DNA of 45,036 nt. Source: RGIG3009 sp045595445. GTDB lineage: Bacteria > Bacillota > Clostridia > Oscillospirales > Acutalibacteraceae. This document shows, in pieces, positions 14,879-23,322 of this stretch; the stretch's first letter is position 1; every line of letters begins with the position of its first letter. The stretch spans positions 1 through 45,036 of the forward strand of contig JAZOAK010000078.1 of assembly GCA_045595445.1 (NCBI GenBank), in the 5' to 3' direction. The notes under the pieces were generated by a model. It had not been told where the DNA came from. It searched no databases and saw nothing but the letters and a program-made list of their open reading frames with translations. Made by a program: the position numbers and the translations under genes.

Positions 14879-15703
14879 ATGAAAATCTTGGCATTAGACG
14901 TCGGCGGAACCGCCGTAAAATACGGCGTGTTTTGCGGCGGTGAAGAACGTCTCGGACAGTTTGCCGTCAAAGACGAAGGCGGCAAAGACGGCATCGTTTC
15001 GCGCTTGTTGGACTTTTGCGACGAGATCCGGCCGGATTTTCTCGCCGTTTCCACTCCCGGTCCGTTTGACTACGCCACCGGCACCAGTTTGATGAAACAC
15101 AAACTGCACACGCTTTTCGGCATCAGCTTAAAAGACCTGCTCGCGCAAACATTTCCGCAGATGCAGGTATGCTTCATGAACGATGCCACCGCCTTTGCGC
15201 TGGGTGTTCTGGAAGAAAAACCGGAACTAAGAACCCGCGACGTTGCGTGCGTGATGCTCGGCACCGGCTTGGGATATGCCAACGTTCGCTGTGGTGTCAT
15301 TCAACTAAACGCATCCCAAACGCCGTCAAGCCCCTTGTGGAATATGCCGTTTTTAGACGGCATCTCGGAAGATTACGTCTCCACCCGCGCGCTGTTGCAA
15401 GCAGCAAGCGAGCAAGGCTATACGTTCTCCAACATCAAAGATATGGCAGACGAAGCCAAACGCGGCAACCAATCGCTTTTGAATGTGTTTTACGACTTCG
15501 GTCGCTATTTGGGACTCTGTCTTGAACAAAAACGCACCGACGATCACTTCGACGAAGTAGTCGTCGGCGGTCAGATCTCCAAATCGTTTGATTTGATGAA
15601 AGACGGCTTCGAAAGCGCCACCGCGCTGCCGCATTCGCTGGTGCGGGATACCGCCACCTGCGCCCTGTACGGCTTGTACGGGTATGCCAAAAACAATCAG
15701 TGA
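14879..15703 (+). CDS. ROK family sugar kinase/regulator-like protein
   Basis: A 274-residue soluble protein of the ASKHA superfamily. N-terminal phosphate-1 motif LALDVGGTAVKYGVF (about 4-18), sugar-binding STPGPFDYATG (about 58-68), catalytic Asp in FMNDATAFALG (about 99-109) and phosphate-2 motif MLGTGLGYANV. The ROK zinc-binding Cys cluster is absent and the protein is shorter than NagK/GlcK (about 300). There is no N-terminal helix-turn-helix, so it is an enzyme-type ROK. It starts 4 bp after the PMI-like stop. Probable role: phosphorylation of a hexose or amino sugar feeding the isomerase. Confidence 0.82.
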   Translation: MKILALDVGGTAVKYGVFCGGEERLGQFAVKDEGGKDGIVSRLLDFCDEIRPDFLAVSTPGPFDYATGTSLMKHKLHTLFGISLKDLLAQTFPQMQVCFMNDATAFALGVLEEKPELRTRDVACVMLGTGLGYANVRCGVIQLNASQTPSSPLWNMPFLDGISEDYVSTRALLQAASEQGYTFSNIKDMADEAKRGNQSLLNVFYDFGRYLGLCLEQKRTDDHFDEVVVGGQISKSFDLMKDGFESATALPHSLVRDTATCALYGLYGYAKNNQ

Positions 15704-15712
15704 GGTGTGACT

Positions 15713-16216
15713 ATGAAAAACGTACTGATCATCACGTCCGATATGTGTGACGATTCGGAACTTCTGTATCCGTATTACCGCGTGTTGGAAGAGGGCTACG
15801 GTGCAACCGTCGCCTCCTTTACCGAAAAGACCGTCAAGTGCAAATACCACTTTGAATGTGATGCCACCCACGCGGTCGCCGATCTTAACAGTACGGATTA
15901 CGACGGTTTGATCCTCCCCGGCGGCTCCGCGCCCGAAAAACTCCGTCAAAATGCGGACGTTATCCGCTTAGTGCGCGAGATGTTCGAGCAGAAAAAGCCG
16001 ATCGCCTCTATCTGCCACGGGCAACAGATCCTCATTTCCGCCAACGTGCTCGGCGGTGTGGAGGCCACCTGCTACCCCGGCATCAAGGATGATCTCATCA
16101 ACGCCGGTGCCAACTACAAGGATCAACCCGTCGTGGTGTGCGGTAATCTCGTCACGTCAAGACGACCGCAAGATCTCCCCTATTTTATGAGAGAGTTTAT
16201 CGCCCTTATAAAATAA
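15713..16216 (+). CDS. DJ-1/PfpI family protein
   Basis: A 167-residue single-domain protein of the class I amidotransferase-like/DJ-1 fold. The nucleophile elbow is ASICHGQQIL (Cys near residue 102), and the family block YDGLILPGGSAPEKLR (about 64-79) precedes it. Members include glyoxalase III/deglycases and proteases. The start at ATG 15713 follows GAGG; a GTG at 15707 is the alternative. As the last gene of the PMI-like operon it may handle reactive carbonyls made from sugar phosphates, which is inference. Confidence 0.85.
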   Translation: MKNVLIITSDMCDDSELLYPYYRVLEEGYGATVASFTEKTVKCKYHFECDATHAVADLNSTDYDGLILPGGSAPEKLRQNADVIRLVREMFEQKKPIASICHGQQILISANVLGGVEATCYPGIKDDLINAGANYKDQPVVVCGNLVTSRRPQDLPYFMREFIALIK

Positions 16217-16220
16217 GCAA

Positions 16221-16255
16221 GAACTCCCGCATCCACGATGCGGGAGTTCTTTTTC
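16221..16255. terminator. Terminator between DJ-1 and DUF4886 genes
   Basis: AACTCCCGCAT/ATGCGGGAGTT stem followed by CTTTTT on the plus strand; it separates convergent genes. Confidence 0.88.
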
Positions 16256-16985
16256 ATTCACAGTACTGCTTATAAACGGTTTTTACACAACTCTTGACAA
16301 GTTCTACTTGTTCGGGGGTGATCGGCTGATCAAAATCGGAAAACGTATTGTCCGTAATTGGCCGACCGGTCAGAACAGCATACCAGAGAAGTCCCAACGC
16401 ATACCGTCCGATTCCCCTATGCGCATGATACGGATCGCGATGCACGTTTTCTCCTGCCGCTACCAACTCTTGAAACACCGCACCGGACGGAATCAGCTTG
16501 TCCGCGCCGATCTCTTTTGCCGCAAGGTCATACGCCTCTTTCAAATCGCGAAACATCTCTCTGTGATCCGCATAACGAAAACTCGGAATCACTTGTTTTA
16601 TATCGGGCCGATACGCCCACGTCTGATGAATAATCAGTTTCGTTTTCGGCACACAATGACGCACGTATTCCGCAAGAGCGTTCAAATACGGTTGATACGT
16701 TTCGTAATCAAACGAATTGCCGCTGTTTTGCTGCAACGTCACAACGTCCCAGTTTCGGCTAAGCAACGCGTCTTTGATCGACATCGTAAACCCCGTATCT
16801 TGGCCGTTGATTGCCAGTTCGTACAGGGGTAATTCGCTAAGCATGTTGCGGTAGTGCCTCTCCAACGAGCAACCACCGATCAACAGATTAAACGTTTGCA
16901 CGTTTACGCCGTCCGCGTGTGCAATCCCGTTCACATAGCGTTGCGCGTCAAACGAAAAACTGTTTCCAATAGATAAAACTTGCAT
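16254..16985 (-). CDS. DUF4886 / SGNH-like hydrolase
   Basis: A 243-residue protein beginning MQVLSIGNSFSFDAQRYVNG; the GNSFS block with Ser near residue 8 is the block I nucleophile of SGNH/GDSL hydrolases. Other conserved features are GGCSLERHYRN (about 37-47), the VTLQQNSGNS block (about 82-91) and the C-terminal YHAHRGIGRYALGL containing the putative catalytic Asp/His region (DPYHAH). This matches DUF4886, usually esterases acting on carbohydrates. There is no signal peptide, so a cytosolic role is likely. The start at 16985 follows GGGGGG. Single gene with its own promoter. Confidence 0.8.
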   Translation of the reverse strand: MQVLSIGNSFSFDAQRYVNGIAHADGVNVQTFNLLIGGCSLERHYRNMLSELPLYELAINGQDTGFTMSIKDALLSRNWDVVTLQQNSGNSFDYETYQPYLNALAEYVRHCVPKTKLIIHQTWAYRPDIKQVIPSFRYADHREMFRDLKEAYDLAAKEIGADKLIPSGAVFQELVAAGENVHRDPYHAHRGIGRYALGLLWYAVLTGRPITDNTFSDFDQPITPEQVELVKSCVKTVYKQYCE

Positions 16986-17014
16986 ACCGCACCCCCCTTT
17001 TTCTCTTATCGCCC

Positions 17015-17043
17015 AGTATATCACGCCGCATGTACGTTTGCAA
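17015..17043 (-). promoter_or_regulatory. Promoter of the DUF4886 gene
   Basis: Leftward TTGCAA (17043-17038), 17 bp, TATACT (17020-17015). Confidence 0.65.
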
Positions 17044-17054
17044 CCTTTTTCATA

Positions 17055-17091
17055 AAAGACAAACGCCGTGTGGCGTTTGTCACACGGCGTT
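17055..17091 (-). terminator. Terminator after the CofE-like gene
   Basis: 11 bp stem AACGCCGTGTG/CACACGGCGTT, followed on the minus strand by TGTCTTTT. Confidence 0.75.
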
Positions 17092-17103
17092 CACTATTGC
17101 TGT

Positions 17104-18303
17104 TTACACGTTGGTATAGTTATCAAAGTACCCCTGCACCAACACAACGGGCGTACCCTTGTCACCGGAACCACTGGTCAGATCGCACAGTGAGCCGATA
17201 AGATCGGTCAGCTGACGAGGTGTCGTGCCCTGCGATGCCATGTTGCCCACAAGGTTATCGTTTTTCTCTTTAATGCTCTTGGAGATCGCCTCTTTGAGCG
17301 CCTCACCCGACAGATCCTTGTAATCGTTATCCGCCAGATATTTGAGTTTAAGCTCGTTGGGCGTACCGATCAAACCGTCGGTAAACGCGGGCGATACAAT
17401 CGGGTCGGCAAGTTCCCAGATCTTACCCTGCGGATCCTTAAACGCGCCGTCGCCGTATACCATCACTTCCACGTGCTTGCCGGTCGCTTTTAAGATGCGC
17501 GCCTGCACGTCCAGTACAAAATCCTTGCACTCACGCGGGAACAGTTTAACAGAATCCTCGGTCGATTTATTGGAACCGAGCAGACCGTATTTCTCGTTGC
17601 AACCGCTGCCGTTCACCGGTGCGGTCAGAATATCGTCCAACCCGCAAACCACCTTGGCGCCTGCGGCTTTGAGAATCCGCTTCGTACGCGCGCGGGTATG
17701 AATATCGCAGTTGAGCACGTGGTCCGTGTAGTTGAGAATGGTCTTCGCTTGGTTTGCGAATATAATCTCCACCTCAGCACCGCACTCGCGGATAAGATCA
17801 CCGTAATATTGGACGTAATCCACGCCGGTGAACTCGTGCTTGTTCACGCCGAACAATTCACGGTATTTTTCTAAGCTCAGCACGTCCGAATACGGATTCA
17901 CGCCGGCCTCGTCGATCTTATCAATGCTGATTAACTCGTTACCGACTTCGTCGGACGGATAGCTGAGCATCAAGACAATCTTTTTAGCGCCTTTCGCAAT
18001 ACCGCGCAAACAGATCGCAAAACGGTTACGAGACAAAATCGGGAAAATGACGCCCACCGTACCGCCGCCGAGTTTTGCACGCACATCTTGCGCGATCGCA
18101 TCCACCGACGCGTAGTTTCCCTGCGCGCGGGCAACAATGGATTCGGTAATGGAAATCACGTCGCGATCACGCAGCTCAAAGCCCTCCGCTTCGGCAGCCT
18201 GCAACACGCTGTCTGCTACGATACTCGCCAGATCGTCGCCCTCACGGATGATGGGGCAGCGAATACCGCGCGACACCGTACCAACTTTTCTTTCCTTTTC
18301 CAT
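17104..18303 (-). CDS. Coenzyme F420-0:L-glutamate ligase-like protein
   Basis: A 399-residue cytosolic protein. The N-terminal part carries the CofE/FbiB-type pattern: IIREGDDLASIVADSVLQAA, DRDVISITESIVARAQGNY (about 43-61) and GTVGVIFPILSRNRFA (about 80-95). Further on are CNEKYGLLGSNKSTEDSVKL and VMVYGDGAFKDPQGKIWELADP, which fit the large clostridial form annotated as F420 ligase, longer than archaeal CofE (about 250). Clostridia are not known to make F420, so the family name probably hides a different glutamate- or amino-acid-ligating role. Start ATG 18303. Confidence 0.75.
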   Translation of the reverse strand: MEKERKVGTVSRGIRCPIIREGDDLASIVADSVLQAAEAEGFELRDRDVISITESIVARAQGNYASVDAIAQDVRAKLGGGTVGVIFPILSRNRFAICLRGIAKGAKKIVLMLSYPSDEVGNELISIDKIDEAGVNPYSDVLSLEKYRELFGVNKHEFTGVDYVQYYGDLIRECGAEVEIIFANQAKTILNYTDHVLNCDIHTRARTKRILKAAGAKVVCGLDDILTAPVNGSGCNEKYGLLGSNKSTEDSVKLFPRECKDFVLDVQARILKATGKHVEVMVYGDGAFKDPQGKIWELADPIVSPAFTDGLIGTPNELKLKYLADNDYKDLSGEALKEAISKSIKEKNDNLVGNMASQGTTPRQLTDLIGSLCDLTSGSGDKGTPVVLVQGYFDNYTNV

Positions 18304-18346
18304 ACGAAAGCCTCTTCCCTTTTTGTGAATTTCAGAACCGTTATTT

Positions 18347-18375
18347 ACTATACTCTATTTTTAACCAAATTGCAA
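18347..18375 (-). promoter_or_regulatory. Promoter of the CofE-like gene
   Basis: Leftward TTGCAA (18375-18370), 17 bp, TATAGT (18352-18347). Confidence 0.65.
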
Positions 18376-18411
18376 GAAAAACTACGTTCAACCTGCAATT
18401 TTTTTGCAAGA

Positions 18412-18738
18412 TCAAAACACCAACTGCACAAGCAGCATATAGCACACCGTGCCACCGGCAACCGATAAGAGCATTTGCCGCTTCCACAAATGCAACAGGA
18501 CGACCACCGCGAGTGCAAAAAGCTCCGGCAATCCGTGTGCTCCGCCGAAAATATCCACGGATTTTAAGCAATACACCACCAACATACCAAACAACGCGGG
18601 CGGCAGCGCTTTCCCGAGATACTGCACAAAGGCGGGGGTCTGCCGTTTCGGTGAAAACGCCAAAAACGGAACAAAGCGCGTGATAAGCGTAGCGACAACA
18701 CATAACCCCACCGTCAGCAACTGTTCGGTCAACGTCAT
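18412..18738 (-). CDS. azlD: AzlD-type branched-chain amino acid exporter subunit (copy 1)
   Basis: A 108-residue protein with three or four membrane segments. The block TLITRFVPFLAFSPK (about 17-31) and PALFGMLVVYCLKSVD fit the AzlD family, the small partner of AzlC in export of branched-chain amino acids and analogues. Its ATG overlaps the azlC stop by 4 bp, so the pair is translationally coupled. Together the two correspond to BrnF/BrnE of corynebacteria. Confidence 0.88.
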   Translation of the reverse strand: MTLTEQLLTVGLCVVATLITRFVPFLAFSPKRQTPAFVQYLGKALPPALFGMLVVYCLKSVDIFGGAHGLPELFALAVVVLLHLWKRQMLLSVAGGTVCYMLLVQLVF

Positions 18739-19433
18739 GCATCATCACCCGCTTTCCCGATCGGTCGACGAAAAGCCGCAAGCAATACCAGCATACACAG
18801 CATAGTGGGAATAATAAACGACTCCGCCCCAAAAAGCAACAAGCATGCCACTGACGAAACCACACCGATCACCGACGCTGCATGGTGTTTCTCTTTAAGC
18901 CACTGCTCCAAAAAGATCACCGCAAACATCGCCGTCATCACGAACTCAATCCCCTCGGTATTAAACGTAATCATCTCGCCGAGCACACAGCCGAGCACCG
19001 TTCCCCCTACCCAATACACGTGATTGAATAGCGTAACGAACACGTAAAACCATCCTCGATCCACCTCTTTCGGGAGCGTAACGGAGGAGTTAATGGAAAA
19101 CGTCTCGTCGATCAAACCGAAAATGAGATACGGCTTTTTCACGCCCATTCCTTTGTATTTTTCCAACATAGACAAGCCGTAAAACACGTGTCGCGCCTGA
19201 ATCATCAGTGCCATACAAAACGCGGAGACGGGAGAAAACGCACTGAGCAACATCGTCACCATCACGAACTGCAGCGATCCGCCAAACACGGCTACGCTGA
19301 TTAAAAGCGGCATCCAAAACGGAAAACCCGCCGCACTCATATACACGCCGTACGACATTCCCAAAAATCCGAATCCCGCCAGAATCGGCAGCGTTTTCGG
19401 GAAAGCGTACTGTAAGGCTTTTCTTTTACTCAT
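18735..19433 (-). CDS. azlC: AzlC-type branched-chain amino acid exporter subunit (copy 1)
   Basis: A 232-residue membrane protein of about seven segments. Diagnostic blocks: FPKTLPILAGFGFLGMSYGV (about 10-29), FGGSLQFVMVTMLL, and MIQARHVFYGLSML (about 82-95), the conserved 'xNARHxLYG' region of AzlC. The start at 19433 follows GGTGAAAC; the longer frame has no site. First gene of an azlCD operon, reading away from a second azlCD pair. Confidence 0.9.
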   Translation of the reverse strand: MSKRKALQYAFPKTLPILAGFGFLGMSYGVYMSAAGFPFWMPLLISVAVFGGSLQFVMVTMLLSAFSPVSAFCMALMIQARHVFYGLSMLEKYKGMGVKKPYLIFGLIDETFSINSSVTLPKEVDRGWFYVFVTLFNHVYWVGGTVLGCVLGEMITFNTEGIEFVMTAMFAVIFLEQWLKEKHHAASVIGVVSSVACLLLFGAESFIIPTMLCMLVLLAAFRRPIGKAGDDA

Positions 19434-19460
19434 AGTTTCACCGACTTTCCGACAACAGCC

Positions 19461-19489
19461 AGTATACACCTTCTGACAAAATAATGCAA
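19461..19489 (-). promoter_or_regulatory. Promoter of azlCD copy 1
   Basis: Leftward TTGCAT (19489-19484), 17 bp, TATACT (19466-19461). Confidence 0.65.
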
Positions 19490-19507
19490 TTTTTTTACAT
19501 AAACCGT

Positions 19508-19536
19508 TTTACTATTTTAAGAAAGTATGCTATACT
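19508..19536 (+). promoter_or_regulatory. Promoter of azlCD copy 2 and the Dabb gene
   Basis: TTTACT (19508-19513), 17 bp, TATACT (19531-19536). The two -35 elements are only about 18 bp apart, so one regulator could control both units. Confidence 0.6.
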
Positions 19537-19569
19537 ACTCCTTGATTTCAAAAAAATGCAGGGATCGAT

Positions 19570-20310
19570 ATGGGAAACAACCAATACGTATACAACACAC
19601 CACACAACAAACGAGCGTTCCAAATGGGTCTGCGTGACGGAATCCCGATTGCACTCGGTTATCTGGCCGTGTCCTTTTCGCTCGGCGTTGCCGTTCGGGA
19701 TGCCGGTCTGTCGTGGTTTCAAGGCTTGGTGGCAAGCTGGTTTTGCACCACCTCCACCGGTGAATACGCGGTATTTTCCCTCATCGCGGCGGGCACGACG
19801 ATTTTGGAGATTGCACTGGTCACGCTCATCATCAATGCGCGCTATCTGCTCATGAGCTGTGCCATGAGCCAACGGCTGGATCCGTCCATGCCGTTTTTGC
19901 ACCGCTATCTCATCGCCTTTCATTTGACGGACGAATTGTTCGGCATCGCCGTTGCGCGTCGTGGCATGGTAAATCCCTATTACTCGTACGGTGCTTTCAC
20001 CGTCGCCGTTCCCGGCTGGGCGCTTGGCACTGCACTCGGCACCGCGCTGGGCAGTATTCTCCCGCAAAGCCTCACCAGCGCTCTCGGTGTCGCGTTATAC
20101 GGCATGTTTATTGCCATTTTTGTCCCCCCCGCTCGTAAAAATAAAGTTATTTTGGGCTTGGTGGCCGTGTGCTTTGCGGCAAGCTATGCCGCCGAGCATC
20201 TGCCGCTCATCTGCGATCTGTCAAGCGGTATGCGCATCATCCTGCTCACCGTTGTGTTATCCTCCGCGGCAGCACTGCTGTTCCCGCGAAAGGAGGCAGA
20301 TACACCGTGA
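19570..20310 (+). CDS. azlC: AzlC-type branched-chain amino acid exporter subunit (copy 2)
   Basis: A 246-residue membrane protein with the same family blocks as copy 1 but clearly diverged: GIPIALGYLAVSFSLGVAVRD (about 22-42), TTSTGEYAVFSLIAAGT and INARYLLMSCAMSQRL (about 93-108). Unlike copy 1 it keeps INAR rather than IQAR in the key region. It overlaps the following azlD by 4 bp (GTGA). First gene of a three-gene unit ending with the Dabb protein. Confidence 0.9.
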   Translation: MGNNQYVYNTPHNKRAFQMGLRDGIPIALGYLAVSFSLGVAVRDAGLSWFQGLVASWFCTTSTGEYAVFSLIAAGTTILEIALVTLIINARYLLMSCAMSQRLDPSMPFLHRYLIAFHLTDELFGIAVARRGMVNPYYSYGAFTVAVPGWALGTALGTALGSILPQSLTSALGVALYGMFIAIFVPPARKNKVILGLVAVCFAASYAAEHLPLICDLSSGMRIILLTVVLSSAAALLFPRKEADTP

Positions 20311-20612
20311 ACTGGATCTATATCGCCATTATGGCACTCGCCACCTATGCGGTGCGTGTCCTGCCCATGACCCTCATTAAAAAACCGATCCGCAACCGCT
20401 TTTTTCGCTCGTTTTTGTATTACGTCCCCTATGTTACCTTGGCAATTATGACCTTCCCCGCCATCGCACAAGCCACCGAGTACCCCATCGCGGGCGCACT
20501 GGCGCTCCTCGTCGGCATCGTTATCGCATGGTTTGGTGCGAGTTTGTTCACGGTTGCCGTATCCTGTTGCGGGGTCGTTCTCATCACCGAATGGATTATA
20601 CACTTACTGTAA
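20307..20612 (+). CDS. azlD: AzlD-type branched-chain amino acid exporter subunit (copy 2)
   Basis: A 101-residue, three- or four-segment membrane protein. It starts at GTG 20307 (NWIYIAIMALATYAVRVLPM), preceded by AAAGGAGG and overlapping the azlC stop; no ATG gives the full first helix. The TYAVRVLPM block corresponds to TLITRFVPF of copy 1, and the segment FLYYVPYVTLAIMTFPAI is typical of AzlD. Confidence 0.87.
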   Translation: MNWIYIAIMALATYAVRVLPMTLIKKPIRNRFFRSFLYYVPYVTLAIMTFPAIAQATEYPIAGALALLVGIVIAWFGASLFTVAVSCCGVVLITEWIIHLL

Positions 20613-20626
20613 AGGAGATTGTAACA

Positions 20627-20926
20627 ATGGTCAAGCACGTCATTCTATGGAAACTCAAAGAGATGTCGGAAGCGGAACTCGCCGCTGTCAAAGCCGACAT
20701 CAAAACCCATCTTGAAGCACTCGACGGTAAGATTCCCGGTTTGTTGGAGATCAACGTATATATCGACAAACTGGACTCTTCCAACGTCGATGTCATGCTG
20801 GACTCGTCCTTTGAAAGCGAAGCGGCGCTGAAAGGCTACGCTATTCACCCCGATCACGTAGCAGTCGCCGACACCTATGTCCGCCCCTTTACCGCCTCCC
20901 GCGCCTGCCTCGATTTCACGGTATAA
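20627..20926 (+). CDS. Dabb (stress-responsive A/B barrel) domain protein
   Basis: A 99-residue protein made of one dimeric alpha/beta barrel domain: KHVILWKLKEM (first strand), KIPGLLEINVYID (about 35-47), VDVMLDSSFESEAALKGYAIHPDHVAVADTY and a C-terminal CLDF. Such proteins are often small dimeric enzymes or stress proteins; bacterial roles are mostly unknown. The start at 20627 follows AAAGGAGATT, 14 bp after azlD copy 2. A bidirectional terminator follows. Confidence 0.9.
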   Translation: MVKHVILWKLKEMSEAELAAVKADIKTHLEALDGKIPGLLEINVYIDKLDSSNVDVMLDSSFESEAALKGYAIHPDHVAVADTYVRPFTASRACLDFTV

Positions 20927-20940
20927 CCACAAAAAAAACA

Positions 20941-20978
20941 AGCCCCCTGCGGAAGCATCCGCAGGGGGCTTTTCTTTA
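20941..20978. terminator. Bidirectional terminator between Dabb and surface-protein genes
   Basis: 12 bp stem AGCCCCCTGCGG/CCGCAGGGGGCT with TTTTCTTT on the plus side and an eight-base T run on the minus side. Confidence 0.92.
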
Positions 20979-20983
20979 TGACA

Positions 20984-23185
20984 TCAGTTGTGCGCTTTTT
21001 GTTTTATAAACATCACCGCACCGCCGCTCACCACGGCAAGCACCACCCACAACCAAGCAATGCTGTGCTCACCTGTCGGCGGGATATCCGTCGGCTCATC
21101 TTTCGGCTGTTCGGGCAATTCTACCACTTGGTTGAGTGCTTCAATCGCCGCGAGTGCCGCATTTAATTTTGCTTTGACCGCATCCGAAATCAACGCCTTC
21201 AAGTCATCGGTAAGCGCGTCGTACGCTGCCTTCGCCGCCTGAACGGCATCGGCATCCCCCTTGGAAAGCGTTTCCGGCAACGCATTGATCAGCGCCGCCA
21301 CTTTATCGGCCTGTGCTTGTTTGATCGCCACACCGGTTTCAGCGGTTGCCGTAAACATATCGGAGGTAAGCACAACGCCGTCCGTGTACGTTACCACACA
21401 AGCGTACGTCACACCGTCCTCGTATGCGGTAAGCGCTTTGGCAGTTTGATCAGTCACCTTCTGGTCCAATGTCACTTCACCGGCAACGATCGAAAACTTA
21501 CTCTCTTTGCCATCGGTTGCCAGACCCAGGTTATATATGTCATCGTGTGAAACGGTAAAGACCAAGGCTTTTCCCTTTTGCACCATCTCTGCCATGCCCA
21601 TGTTTTGACCCGAAAAATACCACATATCCGGATCCATCGCATCGGAACAGAAAACCGTAATTACATCTCCCGCCTCCAGGGAGATCTCAAACAGATCATA
21701 ACCCCATGAACCGACTCCGGCCGGTACCGGGTTTTCGTTGCTCCACACGCCGTCTGCATACACCGCGTCGCCCATCGTATCGACAACGTCCGCATCCGTG
21801 ATGGGTTTGCCTGACTTAACCGTGTACCACTCATACGTCTTAACGTCCTTTGCAAACGCAACGTCTACGGACGGGTCCTTCGCCGTGGGTTGCTTGACGA
21901 TGACCGGCTCCATCTTGACACGCATGGAGGTCAACACGATACCGTTTTCAAAGGTCGCCACGCAGGCGTACGATTCGTTTTTGTCGTACGCGGTCAACGT
22001 GGCAGCGGTTTGACCGTCTATCTTTTTGTCTAAAACGCCGGTCGTTACTTGGAACGTAAAGGTGCTGTTATCGCTGTCGGTTGCCAAATCAACCCCATAC
22101 TCACCCGCTTTTGGTATCGTGTACACCAACGCACCGTTTTCCACTTCCGGAATCAACTCGTTAAAGATTCTTACCCAGCACTGCTCCGCTTCCAATGTGT
22201 CCGAGGAAGTAATTTTGAGCACATCGCCCGCTTGCAGCGGAATCGTAAATAAACTGTAGTAATAAATGCCGCTCCCGTCATCGTAGCTCGGGGCGCTCCA
22301 CGTATCGGTGGCGGCAGTGTAAACACCGCCCCAATTTTGTCCGATATCGTCCTCTGTGACTCCTAAGGTATCGGTTTTTATCGTATACCACTGGTAAGCG
22401 GAAACTTCATCCGTTCTGTTAACCTTTAACGTGGGGTCTGCCGCCGTCGGGTGCTCGGTAATACCGTAATACGGTGCAACCGTCACCGCGAATCCGTCTG
22501 CTGTTTCGTTGTAATCCGACATCACCAACGTATAGGTTTTACCGGCGGTCAACGTGTATGCAGCATAGAAATCCCATTCGTCATAGTCGTCGTCATTGCC
22601 ATCAAGAAGCTCCACGGGCTCCAGATTTTCATCTAAAAACGCACGCAAAAACGGATCTGCATCCACCACCGATGCAGACGAAAACACGTAGTCTCCCGTC
22701 TCGGTGGGTGTAAACGATAAATAACTCATATACTTGCCCGGAACAACCGTCCCCGACACATTGGGCGCAAGCGCCGACACAGCAGTCACCGCTTTCACCG
22801 TCACAACAACGCCCGTGGGCGAAGCCGAGCCATCCTGCACATTCAACGTATATTGTTCACCGGCAGTCAAGTGGTACACCAAAAAACTCTCGGGATTGCC
22901 GCGCCAGTCATTTTCCCCTGCAATTTGCCGCACATAGGTCTGTGAACTGTCAAACAGTTCAACCATAGGCTGTGCCGGGTAATTCGAATCGGCTTCTACC
23001 ACGCGCCACTCATACAAACCGGTTTGCGCCGGTGTAAAGGTGGCTTCTACCATTGCGCTATCAGGAATCAGCGTTGTGGGTGTATCCGGCGTCAGAGCCG
23101 TTGCATCGGCGATCGCCACCATCGGCACCGCGCATAGCAGCACTGTCGCCGCAAGCAAAGCACATAATAACTTGTTCCGTTTCAT
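20984..23185 (-). CDS. Large secreted, probably wall-anchored surface protein with tandem modules
   Basis: A 733-residue exported protein. Signal peptide at 1-26 (KRNKLL, hydrophobic core, AIADA). Two beta-rich PPC-like modules follow (about 30-135 and 136-245; blocks TFTPAQTGLYEW and SFTPTETGDYVF). Then come two homologous ~185-residue modules (about 246-620), each with QP/HPTA.DP, a Y-W-Y Ig-like motif (AYQWYTIK; TYEWYTVK) and a YACV...GVVLTS ending. A helical stretch (AAYDALTDDLKALI) leads to IPPTGEHS, a sortase-like signal, one membrane segment and KQKAHN. The start at 23185 follows GGGGAGGAT. Role probably adhesion or ligand binding; no catalytic motif seen. Confidence 0.8.
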   Translation of the reverse strand: MKRNKLLCALLAATVLLCAVPMVAIADATALTPDTPTTLIPDSAMVEATFTPAQTGLYEWRVVEADSNYPAQPMVELFDSSQTYVRQIAGENDWRGNPESFLVYHLTAGEQYTLNVQDGSASPTGVVVTVKAVTAVSALAPNVSGTVVPGKYMSYLSFTPTETGDYVFSSASVVDADPFLRAFLDENLEPVELLDGNDDDYDEWDFYAAYTLTAGKTYTLVMSDYNETADGFAVTVAPYYGITEHPTAADPTLKVNRTDEVSAYQWYTIKTDTLGVTEDDIGQNWGGVYTAATDTWSAPSYDDGSGIYYYSLFTIPLQAGDVLKITSSDTLEAEQCWVRIFNELIPEVENGALVYTIPKAGEYGVDLATDSDNSTFTFQVTTGVLDKKIDGQTAATLTAYDKNESYACVATFENGIVLTSMRVKMEPVIVKQPTAKDPSVDVAFAKDVKTYEWYTVKSGKPITDADVVDTMGDAVYADGVWSNENPVPAGVGSWGYDLFEISLEAGDVITVFCSDAMDPDMWYFSGQNMGMAEMVQKGKALVFTVSHDDIYNLGLATDGKESKFSIVAGEVTLDQKVTDQTAKALTAYEDGVTYACVVTYTDGVVLTSDMFTATAETGVAIKQAQADKVAALINALPETLSKGDADAVQAAKAAYDALTDDLKALISDAVKAKLNAALAAIEALNQVVELPEQPKDEPTDIPPTGEHSIAWLWVVLAVVSGGAVMFIKQKAHN

Positions 23186-23218
23186 AATCCATCCTCCCCT
23201 TGATAGGTTTCCATATTT

Positions 23219-23247
23219 ATAGTACCGCAAAAAAACGACAATGTCAA
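23219..23247 (-). promoter_or_regulatory. Promoter of the surface protein gene
   Basis: Leftward TTGACA (23247-23242), 17 bp, TACTAT (23224-23219). Confidence 0.7.
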
Positions 23248-23291
23248 TAATTCTCGTTCTATTCTTTTCGACATTTTTGGTTAGAATAAAC

Positions 23292-23322
23292 AAAGCCTCA
23301 AAGGGTTTACCTTTGAGGCTTT
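23292..23322 (-). terminator. Terminator of the YwaF-EamA operon
   Basis: 13 bp stem AAAGCCTCAAAGG/CCTTTGAGGCTTT; the EamA stop codon lies within the stem. Confidence 0.75.

Noticed and set aside
17062..17091. AACGCCGTGTG inverted repeat as an operator of the DUF4886 gene
   Set aside because: It lies upstream of that promoter and has a T-rich tail on the minus strand right after the CofE-like stop, so a terminator explains it.
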